Of a stretch of 41,531 nt of DNA, positions 1 through 7,967 are shown piece after piece. The position numbers were made by a program, and so were the translations under genes. The notes under the pieces are model-generated. The model searched no databases. It had not been told where the DNA came from and saw only the letters and a list, made by a program, of their open reading frames with translations. The DNA comes from Clostridiales bacterium (GTDB taxonomy: Bacteria > Bacillota > Clostridia > Christensenellales > Aristaeellaceae). The stretch covers positions 1 through 41,531 of the forward strand of contig SVGJ01000017.1 of the NCBI GenBank assembly GCA_015056415.1, written 5' to 3'. How positions within the stretch are numbered: the first letter of the stretch is position 1; the number at the start of each line of letters is the position of its first letter.

Positions 1-813
1 CATGGGGTGGCCGGTCTCCAGCATGATGAAGTTGGTGATGTCCACCACGTTGTTGATGGAGCGCATGCCGGCGCCGTTCAGATACTTGCGCAGCCACATG
101 GGGCTGGGGCCGACGCGCACATCCTTGATGACGCGGGCGATGTAGCGGGGGCACAGGTCGGTGTCCTTCACTTCCACCTTGACGTAATCGTGGATGTCGC
201 CGCCACACTCCTTCACGGTGATTTCGGGCTTTTTGAAGGCAGTACCGCAGGCCACGGCGGTCTCGCGGGCAACGCCCCACACGCTCAGGCAGTCGGGACG
301 GTTGGCCAGGACCTCGAAATCCATCACGGTATCATCGATGCCCAGAATGGGTTTCACGTCCGCGCCCAGAGGATATTCCTCATTGAAGATCAGCAGGCCC
401 GCCGCGCCCACATGGGGATAGAGCTCCGCGGGAACGCCCAGCTCGTCGCCGCCGCAGAGCATGCCCTCGCTGGCCACGCCGCGGAGCTTGCCCTTCTTGA
501 TCTTGATGCCGCCGGGCAGCTTGGCGCCGATCTTGGCCACGGGCACCAGGATGCCTGCCTCGCAGTTGGGCGCGCCGCAGACGATGTTCAGCAGCTCTTC
601 CTCGCCCACGTCCACGGTGGTCACGTGCAGATGGTCGCTGTCGGGATGGGGCTCGCAGGTCACAACACGGCCGACGACCACGTTCTCGATCTCGGCGCCT
701 TGCTCCTCATAGCCTTCCACGCCGTTGCCGATCATGATCATTTTGCTCTGATATTCTTCAGCAGAAACAGGAATATCCGCGTATTCCTTGATCCATTGCA
801 TAGGTACCTTCAT
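1..813 (-). CDS. pheT: Phenylalanyl-tRNA synthetase beta subunit, 3' end outside window
   Basis: Beta chain of the alpha2-beta2 enzyme that charges tRNA-Phe in the cytoplasm. The first 271 codons are visible; the gene runs off the left edge. The start ATG (complement of 811-813) has an AAAGGAGG site at 821-828. The protein opens MKVPMQWIKEYADIPVSAEE, as in PheT. It then shows the EMAPII/tRNA-binding OB fold (about residues 40-150, with PHPDSDHLHVTTVDVG and NIVCGAPN) and the start of the B3/B4-type region (FEVLANRPDCLS, NNVVDITNFIMLETGHPM). It lies directly downstream of pheS on the same strand, separated by a 172-bp spacer full of hairpins, so it is very likely co-transcribed from the T-box-controlled promoter. 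The family and subunit are certain; the missing C-terminus cannot be judged. Confidence 0.97.
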   Translation of the reverse strand, partial: MKVPMQWIKEYADIPVSAEEYQSKMIMIGNGVEGYEEQGAEIENVVVGRVVTCEPHPDSDHLHVTTVDVGEEELLNIVCGAPNCEAGILVPVAKIGAKLPGGIKIKKGKLRGVASEGMLCGGDELGVPAELYPHVGAAGLLIFNEEYPLGADVKPILGIDDTVMDFEVLANRPDCLSVWGVARETAVACGTAFKKPEITVKECGGDIHDYVKVEVKDTDLCPRYIARVIKDVRVGPSPMWLRKYLNGAGMRSINNVVDITNFIMLETGHPM

Positions 814-889
814 CGGTACTCCTCCTTTATGTTCCATGCGCAATCAATTCCAAAGGAATCAAAGCGCAGCATCGCAAAACGGGATTCTT

Positions 890-984
890 AAGGATCGAAG
901 ATCCTTGAGCGGAGTCCAGAGGCAGAGCCTCTGGCGGGTTGTCAGGGCAGAGCCCTGACCGGGATCCAAGGGCAGCGCCCTTGG
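890..984. repeat. Array of four short perfect hairpins between pheS and pheT
   Basis: Four head-to-tail palindromes fill the pheS-pheT spacer: 890-906 (AAGGAT, 5-nt loop, ATCCTT), 916-934 (CCAGAGGC, AGA, GCCTCTGG), 941-959 (GTCAGGGC, AGA, GCCCTGAC) and 966-984 (CCAAGGGC, AGC, GCCCTTGG). All arms match perfectly. The last one ends one base before the pheS stop codon. There is no U-tract, so these are not ordinary terminators; they may protect or process the pheS-pheT mRNA, or be a dispersed intergenic repeat. The block at 935-964 is almost the same as 36801-36830 in front of tgt. Confidence 0.85.
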
Positions 985-985
985 C

Positions 986-2008
986 TTACCGGAACTGGCC
1001 GAGGAAGCGAACGTCACCCTCGAACAGCAGGCGCAGGTCGGGGATGCCGTAGCGCTGCATGGTGATGCGCTCGATGCCGATGCCGAAGGCGAAGCCGGAG
1101 TACTCGTTGGGGTCGATGCCGCACATCTCCAGCACGTGGGGATTGACCATGCCGCAGCCCAGCACCTCGATCCAGCCGGTACCCTTGCATACGCGGCAGC
1201 CCTTGCCGTGGCAGTTGACGCAGGTCAGGTCCACCTCGGCCGAGGGCTCGGTGAAGGGGAAGAAGCTGGGTCGGAACCGGGTGGTGATGCCCTTGCCATA
1301 CAGGCGCTCGGCGAAGGCGTTCAGGGTTCCGCGCAGGTCGGCCATGGTGACGTCCTTATCGATGACCAGGCCTTCCATCTGGTGGAAGACGGGGCTGTGG
1401 GTGGCGTCCATTTCGTCGGCGCGGTAGACGCGGCCGGGGCAGATCACGCGGATGGGGGGCTTGCGGGTCAGCATGGTGCGGGCCTGCACGGGGCTGGTGT
1501 GGGTACGCAGCACGATGTTGTCATCCACATAGAAGGTATCCTGCGCGTCGCGGGCGGGATGGTTCTTGGGGATGTTCATCAGCTCGAAGTTATAGTGATC
1601 CAGCTCCACCTCGGGGCCTTCCACCACCTCGAAGCCCATGCCGGTGAAGCAGTCCACCACTTCATTGAGCACCAGGGTCATGGGATGGACGCTACCGGCC
1701 TTGGGCATGGCGGCGGGCTGGGTCACGTCGATGGTCTCACGCTTGAGGGCGGCTTCCTGCTCTTGCTTTTTGAGCAGAGCCTGCTTTTCCTCCAGCAGGC
1801 CGGTGAACTTCTCACGGGCTTCGTTGATCATCTGGCCCGCGGCGGGACGCTCCTCGGGGCTCAGCTGGCCCATGCCGCGCAAAAGGGCGGTGAGTTCGCC
1901 CTTCTTGCCCAGCACCTTCACGCGCAGGGCATCCAGCGCCTGCAGGTTTTCGCAGCCAGCCAGCTCGGTGACGAGCAGCTGCTCGATCTGCGCGATCTTT
2001 TCCTTCAT
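986..2008 (-). CDS. pheS: Phenylalanyl-tRNA synthetase alpha subunit
   Basis: Catalytic class II subunit of PheRS, 340 residues, normal for bacterial PheS. The N-terminal coiled coil (about residues 1-90, MKEKIAQIEQLLVTELAG) binds tRNA. Class II signatures follow: motif 1 region HPMTLVLNEVVDCFTGMGF, motif 2 region PVFHQMEGLVIDKDVTMADL, and C-terminal motif 3 with GFAFGIGIERITMQRYGI and GDVRFLGQF. It contains a CxxC pair (LTCVNCHGKGCRVCKGTGW) typical of many Firmicute PheS proteins. The ATG at the complement of 2006-2008 follows an AGGAAGG-like site. The gene is first in the pheS-pheT operon and is preceded by a T-box leader, so its expression should rise when uncharged tRNA-Phe accumulates. 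Confidence 0.98.
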   Translation of the reverse strand: MKEKIAQIEQLLVTELAGCENLQALDALRVKVLGKKGELTALLRGMGQLSPEERPAAGQMINEAREKFTGLLEEKQALLKKQEQEAALKRETIDVTQPAAMPKAGSVHPMTLVLNEVVDCFTGMGFEVVEGPEVELDHYNFELMNIPKNHPARDAQDTFYVDDNIVLRTHTSPVQARTMLTRKPPIRVICPGRVYRADEMDATHSPVFHQMEGLVIDKDVTMADLRGTLNAFAERLYGKGITTRFRPSFFPFTEPSAEVDLTCVNCHGKGCRVCKGTGWIEVLGCGMVNPHVLEMCGIDPNEYSGFAFGIGIERITMQRYGIPDLRLLFEGDVRFLGQFR

Positions 2009-2044
2009 AGTTAAACCTTCCTTTCTATTGCAGCCATTGCAAAC

Positions 2045-2310
2045 AAAAAACCTTCGCCCCGCAAAAGGGACGAAGGCGAATTGCCGCGTGTTACCACCCT
2101 ACTTCCGCACCGGGCCTGGGACCGTGATGCGCTCGCTGCCGATTACGGGGCCGATCCGTCGCCGCCTACTGAGGCCGAAGCCCGTTCCGCGGCGCAGCTC
2201 AGGAGGGAATTTCCGGAAGGCTCGTCAGGACGCTTGCACCATGTGCGCCCCTCTCTTAGGCCAGCCTTGGCTCCGGCATTGTCTCCGTCGTCGCCTTTGG
2301 GATATTGAGG
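2045..2310 (-). promoter_or_regulatory. T-box riboswitch, tRNA-Phe sensing, upstream of pheST
   Basis: Read on the minus strand, the leader carries the T-box core GGGTGGTAACACGCGG (2083-2100) that pairs with the tRNA acceptor end. It is followed by an intrinsic terminator (stem within 2051-2077, U-run at 2045-2050). A UUC specifier (complement of 2207-2209) is followed by CCUCCUGAG, in the same position relative to the following GAG element as the specifiers of the ileS and proS leaders in this window. UUC is a Phe codon, matching pheS. Uncharged tRNA-Phe would stabilise the antiterminator and allow pheST transcription. The class and the T-box core are clear; the specifier placement rests on alignment by eye. 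Confidence 0.92.
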
Positions 2311-2312
2311 GT

Positions 2313-2341
2313 ATTATAGCACGGGTAGAAGCGTTTTGCAA
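2313..2341 (-). promoter_or_regulatory. Promoter of the pheST T-box transcript
   Basis: On the minus strand: -35 TTGCAA (2336-2341), 17-bp spacer, -10 TATAAT (2313-2318) preceded by TGC, which makes an extended -10. It sits just upstream of the T-box leader. Confidence 0.8.
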
Positions 2342-2441
2342 GCAGAAAGTTATGGCCTTTGCTTTTCCATGGCGTATGGCTGGCGGGGGCTGCGTTTCCA
2401 CTCTGCCGCCATGGGAGAGGCGACTTGAAAAAAACACAAAG

Positions 2442-2485
2442 AATGCAGGATTGGTATTGTCATCCTGCATTTTGAACGGTAAAAT
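2442..2485 (+). promoter_or_regulatory. gdhA promoter with an overlapping inverted repeat (possible operator)
   Basis: A -35 TTGTCA (2457-2462) and -10 TAAAAT (2480-2485) are 17 bp apart. A perfect 10-bp inverted repeat, AATGCAGGAT (2442-2451) and ATCCTGCATT (2462-2471), flanks and touches the -35 box. This is the geometry of a dimeric regulator site, but the regulator is unknown. The same repeat could form an RNA hairpin only if transcription starts further upstream. Confidence 0.65.
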
Positions 2486-2517
2486 AGAGAACGCACAAGG
2501 GAAGTTGTGCCACGTGA

Positions 2518-3873
<1,356 letters not shown>

Positions 3874-3888
3874 AGTTCACAGAAAGCG

Positions 3889-3925
3889 GGAGCCGCTCTG
3901 TATACAGGGGCGGCTCCGTTTTTTT
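3889..3925 (+). terminator. Intrinsic terminator after gdhA
   Basis: GGAGCCGC (3889-3896) pairs with GCGGCTCC (3910-3917), followed by a G and a seven-T run (3919-3925). The Shine-Dalgarno sequence of the next gene begins at once (3926), so read-through past this terminator could feed the hydrolase gene. Confidence 0.85.
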
Positions 3926-3937
3926 AAAGGAGCATGT

Positions 3938-4738
3938 ATGCTGTATCAGACGGAAGAGGGCAGGGTACAACTGGACGATGGATTGATGGACTACGCGGCG
4001 TTTGGCCGCGGCACAAAGGCCCTTGTGCTGATCCCCGGCCTGAACCTGCGGGGCGTGAAGGGCAGCGGATGGTCGCTGGCGTGGATGTACCGCCTGTTTG
4101 CGAAAGAATACCGCGTTTACGTTTTTGACCGGAAGAGTATCATCAACGAGCATTGTACCATTTGGGATCTGGCCGGGGATCTGGCAAACGCCATGGGACA
4201 GCTGAACATCGCCTGCGCGGATGTGATCGGCGTCTCGCAGGGAGGGATGATCGCGCAGGCACTGGCCATCCGGCATCCTGAGCTCGTGAGCAGGCTGGTT
4301 CTGGGCGTTACGGCGGCGCGGGTAAACCCAACCATCCGTCGGGTGGTGAGCGGCTGGATCAGCGCGGCGGAAAAAGGAGATTGGCGTACCATTAACCGGG
4401 AAAGCATTACGCTGGGATATTCCGAGGCCTATGTGCGCAGGGCGCGCCTGCTGCTGCCCCTTCTGGAGCGCCTGGTCAAGCCTGCGGACGGCCGGCGGTT
4501 TATCCGTCTGGCCCAGACGATCCTGTCGTTTGACGCACTGGATGAGCTGGGGAAGATCCGGTGCCCCGTGCTGGTGCTGGGCGGCGAGGAAGACCGGATC
4601 GTGACCGGTGCGGCCTCGCTGGAGATCGCGGAAGAACTGGGCTGCCCTGTCTATCTTTACAAAGGACTGGGTCACGCAGCCTATGATGAAGCGAAGGACT
4701 TCAATCAGCGGATGCAGAGGTTTCTTTGCCAGGAATGA
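3938..4738 (+). CDS. Alpha/beta hydrolase
   Basis: A 266-residue alpha/beta-hydrolase-fold protein of unknown substrate. The nucleophile elbow is GVSQGG with Ser100; the acid is probably Asp219 (GGEEDRIV) and the base His246 (GLGHAAYD). An oxyanion-hole region LIPGLNLRGV lies near 31-40. There is no signal peptide, so it is cytoplasmic. I chose the ATG at 3938 because AAAGGAG ends at 3932; an upstream in-frame ATG at 3863 would overlap gdhA. No promoter is obvious between the gdhA terminator and the start, so expression may come from gdhA read-through. The family is clear; an esterase, lipase-like or haloperoxidase-like role cannot be told apart. Confidence 0.9.
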   Translation: MLYQTEEGRVQLDDGLMDYAAFGRGTKALVLIPGLNLRGVKGSGWSLAWMYRLFAKEYRVYVFDRKSIINEHCTIWDLAGDLANAMGQLNIACADVIGVSQGGMIAQALAIRHPELVSRLVLGVTAARVNPTIRRVVSGWISAAEKGDWRTINRESITLGYSEAYVRRARLLLPLLERLVKPADGRRFIRLAQTILSFDALDELGKIRCPVLVLGGEEDRIVTGAASLEIAEELGCPVYLYKGLGHAAYDEAKDFNQRMQRFLCQE

Positions 4739-4749
4739 TGCATTTTCCG

Positions 4750-4778
4750 TTGCACTTTTTTCATGGCTGTGGTATAAT
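4750..4778 (+). promoter_or_regulatory. Promoter of tRNA-Arg(CCT)
   Basis: TTGCAC (4750-4755), 17-bp spacer, TATAAT (4773-4778) with a TGG extended -10, ending 11 bp before the tRNA. Confidence 0.8.
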
Positions 4779-4789
4779 CTATCTGCTGT

Positions 4790-4863
4790 GCACCTGTAGC
4801 TCAGCAGGATAGAGCACTCGCCTCCTAAGCGAGGGGTCGTGAGTTCGAATCTCGCCAGGTGCG
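4790..4863 (+). tRNA. tRNA-Arg, anticodon CCT
   Basis: A 74-nt cloverleaf. The acceptor stem is GCACCTG (4790-4796) with CAGGTGC (4856-4862) and discriminator G4863. The D-arm contains AGCTCAGCAGGATAGAGC. The anticodon stem is CTCGC/GCGAG with loop CTCCTAA, giving anticodon CCU (reads AGG). The T-arm contains the GTTCGAATC loop region. The 3' CCA is not encoded. It has its own promoter and terminator. Confidence 0.96.
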
Positions 4864-4870
4864 CTGCATC

Positions 4871-4897
4871 GCCCGTTCCGCAGGGGACGGGCTTTTT
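4871..4897 (+). terminator. Intrinsic terminator after tRNA-Arg
   Basis: GCCCGTTCC (4871-4879) pairs with GGGGACGGGC (4883-4892), including a G-T pair, followed by TTTTT. Confidence 0.85.
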
Positions 4898-4920
4898 GAT
4901 TTCAGACGTCATGCGCCGTC

Positions 4921-4949
4921 TTGGCAAAGGCTCGCGGCTGTGCTATCAT
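4921..4949 (+). promoter_or_regulatory. Promoter of the ArsC-like gene
   Basis: TTGGCA (4921-4926), 17-bp spacer, TATCAT (4944-4949) with extended TGC. Its outer 11 bases on each side are identical to those of the GH42 promoter at 14393-14421. Confidence 0.75.
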
Positions 4950-4978
4950 ATATCCAAAATACCGCAGTGAGGTAAATC

Positions 4979-5380
4979 ATGAAGAAAGTCGCGTTCATCT
5001 GTGTGCATAACTCCTGCCGCAGCCAGATGGCGGAGGCGCTGGGCAGGCGCCTGGCAGCCGATGCCTTCGAGAGCTTCTCCGCAGGTACCGAAACCAAGCC
5101 CCGGATCAACCAGGACGCCGTGCGGCTGATGAAGCAGGTGTACGGCATCGATATGGAGGAAACCCAGCACAGCAAACTGCTGGACGCTATTCCGGCCGTG
5201 GATATCGTGGTCACCATGGGCTGCAATGTGCAATGCCCGTTGCTTCCCTGCGCCCACCGGGAGGACTGGGGGCTGGATGATCCCGGCGGCAGGGAGGACG
5301 AAGCCTTCCTGCACACCATGCGCCTGATCGAGGAGAAGGTGCTGGATCTGCGCCGGCGGATCCTGGCGGATGAGGTATAA
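4979..5380 (+). CDS. ArsC-type low-molecular-weight tyrosine phosphatase-fold protein
   Basis: A 133-residue protein of the low-molecular-weight phosphatase/thioredoxin-type arsenate reductase fold. The P-loop CVHNSCRS gives CX5R with Cys8 and Arg14; the general-acid region is Asp100-Asp101-Pro102. Cysteines 82, 86 and 91 (GCNVQCPLLPC) match the extra redox cysteines used by ArsC-type reductases, so arsenate reductase is more likely than protein phosphatase. No arsR, arsB or acr3 gene is next to it, so an arsenic role is not supported by context. The ribosome site is weak (GAGGT about 10 bases upstream of the ATG). It has its own promoter and a shared terminator. Confidence 0.85.
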   Translation: MKKVAFICVHNSCRSQMAEALGRRLAADAFESFSAGTETKPRINQDAVRLMKQVYGIDMEETQHSKLLDAIPAVDIVVTMGCNVQCPLLPCAHREDWGLDDPGGREDEAFLHTMRLIEEKVLDLRRRILADEV

Positions 5381-5410
5381 CGCTTTTTTGACACTGCATC
5401 AGGAATGAAC

Positions 5411-5455
5411 AAAGGGGGCGCTCACAGACCGACAGCCTGTGAGCGTCCCCTTTTT
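5411..5455. terminator. Bidirectional terminator between converging genes
   Basis: The stem GGGGGCGCTCACAG (5414-5427) pairs with CTGTGAGCGTCCCC (5437-5450), with TTTTT on the right and AAA on the left. It serves the ArsC-like gene and, less strongly, the beta-helix gene. Confidence 0.8.
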
Positions 5456-5483
5456 GCGGCGGCAAGCGCCTTGCCTTTGGTGC

Positions 5484-6917
5484 TTATTCGGCGGTATAGA
5501 GAGTAGCGGGCATGAGCGCGGGCTCTTCGCACAGAAGGATGGCGCGCGTTGTCCGGATGTTCCGCACAGAGACCTTCTCCGGCGGGATGGGGATCCAGGC
5601 CTGCTTTTCGGCAGGCGCGTCTGAGCCAAGATAATCGTTGAACACATACAGCGGAGCATCGTCGGCGGCGGTTTCCACCACGGTCAGGCCGTCGATGACC
5701 ACATTGGGCATATAGCATTCATAGCCGAAATCATGGGTGCCGTCGTTGCGTCCGCTGAATACCGCGCGCTTGCTGCCGCGGGGCAGCCAGACGCAGTCGC
5801 GGATGGTGACGTCCCCACGCCAGGTGCAGCCGTAGTCTTCCCGCAGGTTGACGAAGGCGTCGCCATAGGCCTCGGTATCCTCGATCAGGAAGGAGCCGTT
5901 GCCAATGGCGTTCAGGCATTGCCAGCCCAGTCGGCAGCGGCGCAGCGTGCAGTTGCTCACGCCCATGTGCGCGTCGAAACGGGAGAAATGGCAATCCTCA
6001 AAGGTCAGGTCGCGGCAGAAATTGGTGCTGATCAGGCCCCAGTAGCGGCTGTCATGGATGTCGGTGGTCTGGGTACAGTTGATAAAGCTGATGCTGGAGG
6101 CATAGTCCACGCGTATGTCATAGGAGCCCATGGGTACCGGCAGGCCGGCGCTGCCGATGGTCCCGTAGATGTAATGGCCTGTGAGGATGCAGTTGCGCAC
6201 GCATACCCGGGCGCAATCCGTAAGCTGAATGAAACCGATGTAGGGCGCGCCGTGATCCTTCTCTCCGGTGACCAGGTGCGTGACGCCGTTCACCTCCACA
6301 TTGGAGCGGGTGATGCGGATGTTGCGGCTGTGGTAGTTGTATCTGGATTCGGCTTGGTTGGCGATGGTGGTGAATTCGCCGCCGGTCAGGTTGAGCGTCT
6401 CTTCGTCGATGGGGTAGGCGGCCACACGGGTGATCTGGTCAAAATCAAAGGACAGGGGCGAGGAGAGCGTGCCGTCCGCGTTCAGCACGAACACATCCGC
6501 GCGCGGATGGCCGTTGTCCTGGTTGAGACCCTTGCGAATGTAATCCATGTGATTCCCGTTCGTCACGATGACGTGCAGGTCGCAGCCAAAGGGATTATCC
6601 AGCTTCGTCTGCCCATAAACCATGGATCCGACCTGCAGCGGCAGAGGCTGCCTGGTGGATGAAACATGAAAGATGGGCGCGGTGATGCACTCGCAGTCCA
6701 CGTCGTCAATGATGAATCTCGCGCCGGTCCAGTCCACGGGGGTCTGCACGGCGGCGGTCAGGTCGCGCGGCGAAATGTAGTAGATCGCGCCTGCTCTGGC
6801 CTTCACGGGCAGATGCAGCCGGTTGGCCTCCTCATGAGCCTTCACGATGGCCGGCATATCGTCATGGATGCCATCGCCCACGGCGCCGAACATTTCATAA
6901 GTGATGAAATCGGACAT
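5484..6917 (-). CDS. Right-handed beta-helix (pectate-lyase-superfamily) protein
   Basis: A 477-residue protein whose N-terminus, ITYEMFGAVGDGIHDD, is the classic start of the pectate lyase/GH28 beta-helix superfamily (Pfam pectate_lyase_3-like). The rest consists of repeating short beta strands (for example DIRVDYASSISFINCTQTTD, NFCRDLTFEDCHFSRF, NCTLRRCRLGWQCLNAIGNG, SFLIEDTEAYGDAFVNL) as expected of helical coils. There is no signal peptide, so it would act inside the cell or be released another way. I chose the ATG at the complement of 6915-6917 because GAGGAGG lies at 6922-6929; an upstream in-frame ATG at 7067 would add an unlikely leader. Polysaccharide binding or cleavage is inferred; catalytic residues are not identifiable. 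Confidence 0.85.
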   Translation of the reverse strand: MSDFITYEMFGAVGDGIHDDMPAIVKAHEEANRLHLPVKARAGAIYYISPRDLTAAVQTPVDWTGARFIIDDVDCECITAPIFHVSSTRQPLPLQVGSMVYGQTKLDNPFGCDLHVIVTNGNHMDYIRKGLNQDNGHPRADVFVLNADGTLSSPLSFDFDQITRVAAYPIDEETLNLTGGEFTTIANQAESRYNYHSRNIRITRSNVEVNGVTHLVTGEKDHGAPYIGFIQLTDCARVCVRNCILTGHYIYGTIGSAGLPVPMGSYDIRVDYASSISFINCTQTTDIHDSRYWGLISTNFCRDLTFEDCHFSRFDAHMGVSNCTLRRCRLGWQCLNAIGNGSFLIEDTEAYGDAFVNLREDYGCTWRGDVTIRDCVWLPRGSKRAVFSGRNDGTHDFGYECYMPNVVIDGLTVVETAADDAPLYVFNDYLGSDAPAEKQAWIPIPPEKVSVRNIRTTRAILLCEEPALMPATLYTAE

Positions 6918-6957
6918 ATGATCCTCCTCAAAAAAACGGACTTTTTGCGCTGTAGTG

Positions 6958-6986
6958 ATTATAGCATGGGCCGCGTGGCAGAGCAA
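6958..6986 (-). promoter_or_regulatory. Promoter of the beta-helix gene
   Basis: On the minus strand: TTGCTC (6981-6986), 17-bp spacer, TATAAT (6958-6963) with extended TGC. Confidence 0.75.
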
Positions 6987-7060
6987 CAGGGAATAGCCGT
7001 TTCTGCACGGTGGAAGCGGGGCGGAACCGGCTGCAGCGTCGCACTTTGACGACGCGGTGA

Positions 7061-7089
7061 TGGACAACCCTGATCAAGTGTGGTATACT
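7061..7089 (+). promoter_or_regulatory. Promoter of the six-gene island
   Basis: TGGACA (7061-7066), 17-bp spacer, TATACT (7084-7089) with extended TGG. It is the only convincing promoter I see ahead of the six genes, whose gaps are 11 to 59 bp. Confidence 0.65.
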
Positions 7090-7153
7090 GAAATGGAAGA
7101 TTTAGAGAAACAGTATCCTGACGTGCCATATAAAATAAGAAAGGATGACAAAC

Positions 7154-7927
7154 ATGGCCATCTATTGCCCTAACCCTGCCTGCGGCAAAGCGCTGAAGTC
7201 GGGCGCGAAATTCTGCGGATATTGCGGAACGGTCATTGCGTCGGAGCCTAAGCCTGTCCCCGTGCCGGAACACGCAGCGTCCGCTCCTGCGCCCAAGCCC
7301 GCCACCAGGCCTGCTGATACCTTCCGGGCTGTTAACCGTATGCCCCAGGGCATCGCCCTTGGTACGGATGAGCAGATCGTCAAGAAGTACACGGTGGGCC
7401 GCTACACGCTCCGCCAGGGCGCCATTGATGTGATCGTCACCAACAAGCGCGTTATCCGCTATGAGGAATCCAACTGGCTGGGCCTGCAGTCCAACCGGAT
7501 CGATGAAGTGAACATCGACGCGGTGCATGGCGTGTCCTGTACGATGGCGCGTTCCGCGTCCATTGTGGGTCTTGCTGTTGCGGGCTTATTGAGCATCGTG
7601 GGCTTGCTTTTCTTGTTTGGCGCATTCAATTCGCGCCGTATGGATTACACCATGCTGTTCATGGGCGCGATATTCCTCGGCATCGCAGTGGTGATCCTGG
7701 TGAACAGCTTCCGTCCCTCGATGGTTTTTTCCATTCAGGGCGCTCTGGGCTCTTCGGCGCTTGAGACCAGCGTGAACGTGCTTGGCCGTATGTTTGGCAG
7801 GAACAACTCCAGCATCATTTTCCAGTTCAGGCCCACGGCGGAAACCACCGTGATGCTCAAGGAGATCGGCGCCTGCATCTACGACCTCAAGACCCTTGGC
7901 GACAAGGCCATCGAGAAGTGGCGCTGA
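7154..7927 (+). CDS. Zinc-ribbon and bacterial-PH-like membrane protein
   Basis: A 257-residue protein of unknown function. It has an N-terminal zinc ribbon (Cys5, Cys10, Cys21, Cys24; CPNPAC and CGYCG), then a proline/alanine linker (31-56). A region resembling bacterial PH domains follows (about 74-130, with VIVTNKRVIRYEES and RIDEVNIDAVHGV), interrupted by a two-helix membrane hairpin (about 135-157 and 164-184), and a C-terminal part that may complete the domain. I chose the ATG at 7154 because the AAAGGA site (7140-7145) overlaps the earlier ATG at 7145. It is the first gene of the island. By analogy with zinc-ribbon/bPH proteins it may be a membrane adaptor or scaffold for the downstream kinase; that is inference. 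Confidence 0.8.
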   Translation: MAIYCPNPACGKALKSGAKFCGYCGTVIASEPKPVPVPEHAASAPAPKPATRPADTFRAVNRMPQGIALGTDEQIVKKYTVGRYTLRQGAIDVIVTNKRVIRYEESNWLGLQSNRIDEVNIDAVHGVSCTMARSASIVGLAVAGLLSIVGLLFLFGAFNSRRMDYTMLFMGAIFLGIAVVILVNSFRPSMVFSIQGALGSSALETSVNVLGRMFGRNNSSIIFQFRPTAETTVMLKEIGACIYDLKTLGDKAIEKWR

Positions 7928-7967
7928 GGCTTCCTGGCTGCGAAACCGAATAGTATTGAGGAATAGC

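Noticed and set aside
7..891. Plus-strand frame over pheT
   Set aside because: Shadow of pheT, which is in the complementary strand with a perfect ribosome site and conserved sequence.
4790..4863. tRNA-Arg as an integration site
   Set aside because: No repeated tRNA 3' end or integrase is found downstream within the window.
5484..7067. Longer start for the beta-helix protein at 7067
   Set aside because: The extra 50 residues cross the promoter (TATAAT at 6958-6963) and the ribosome site fits the ATG at 6917.
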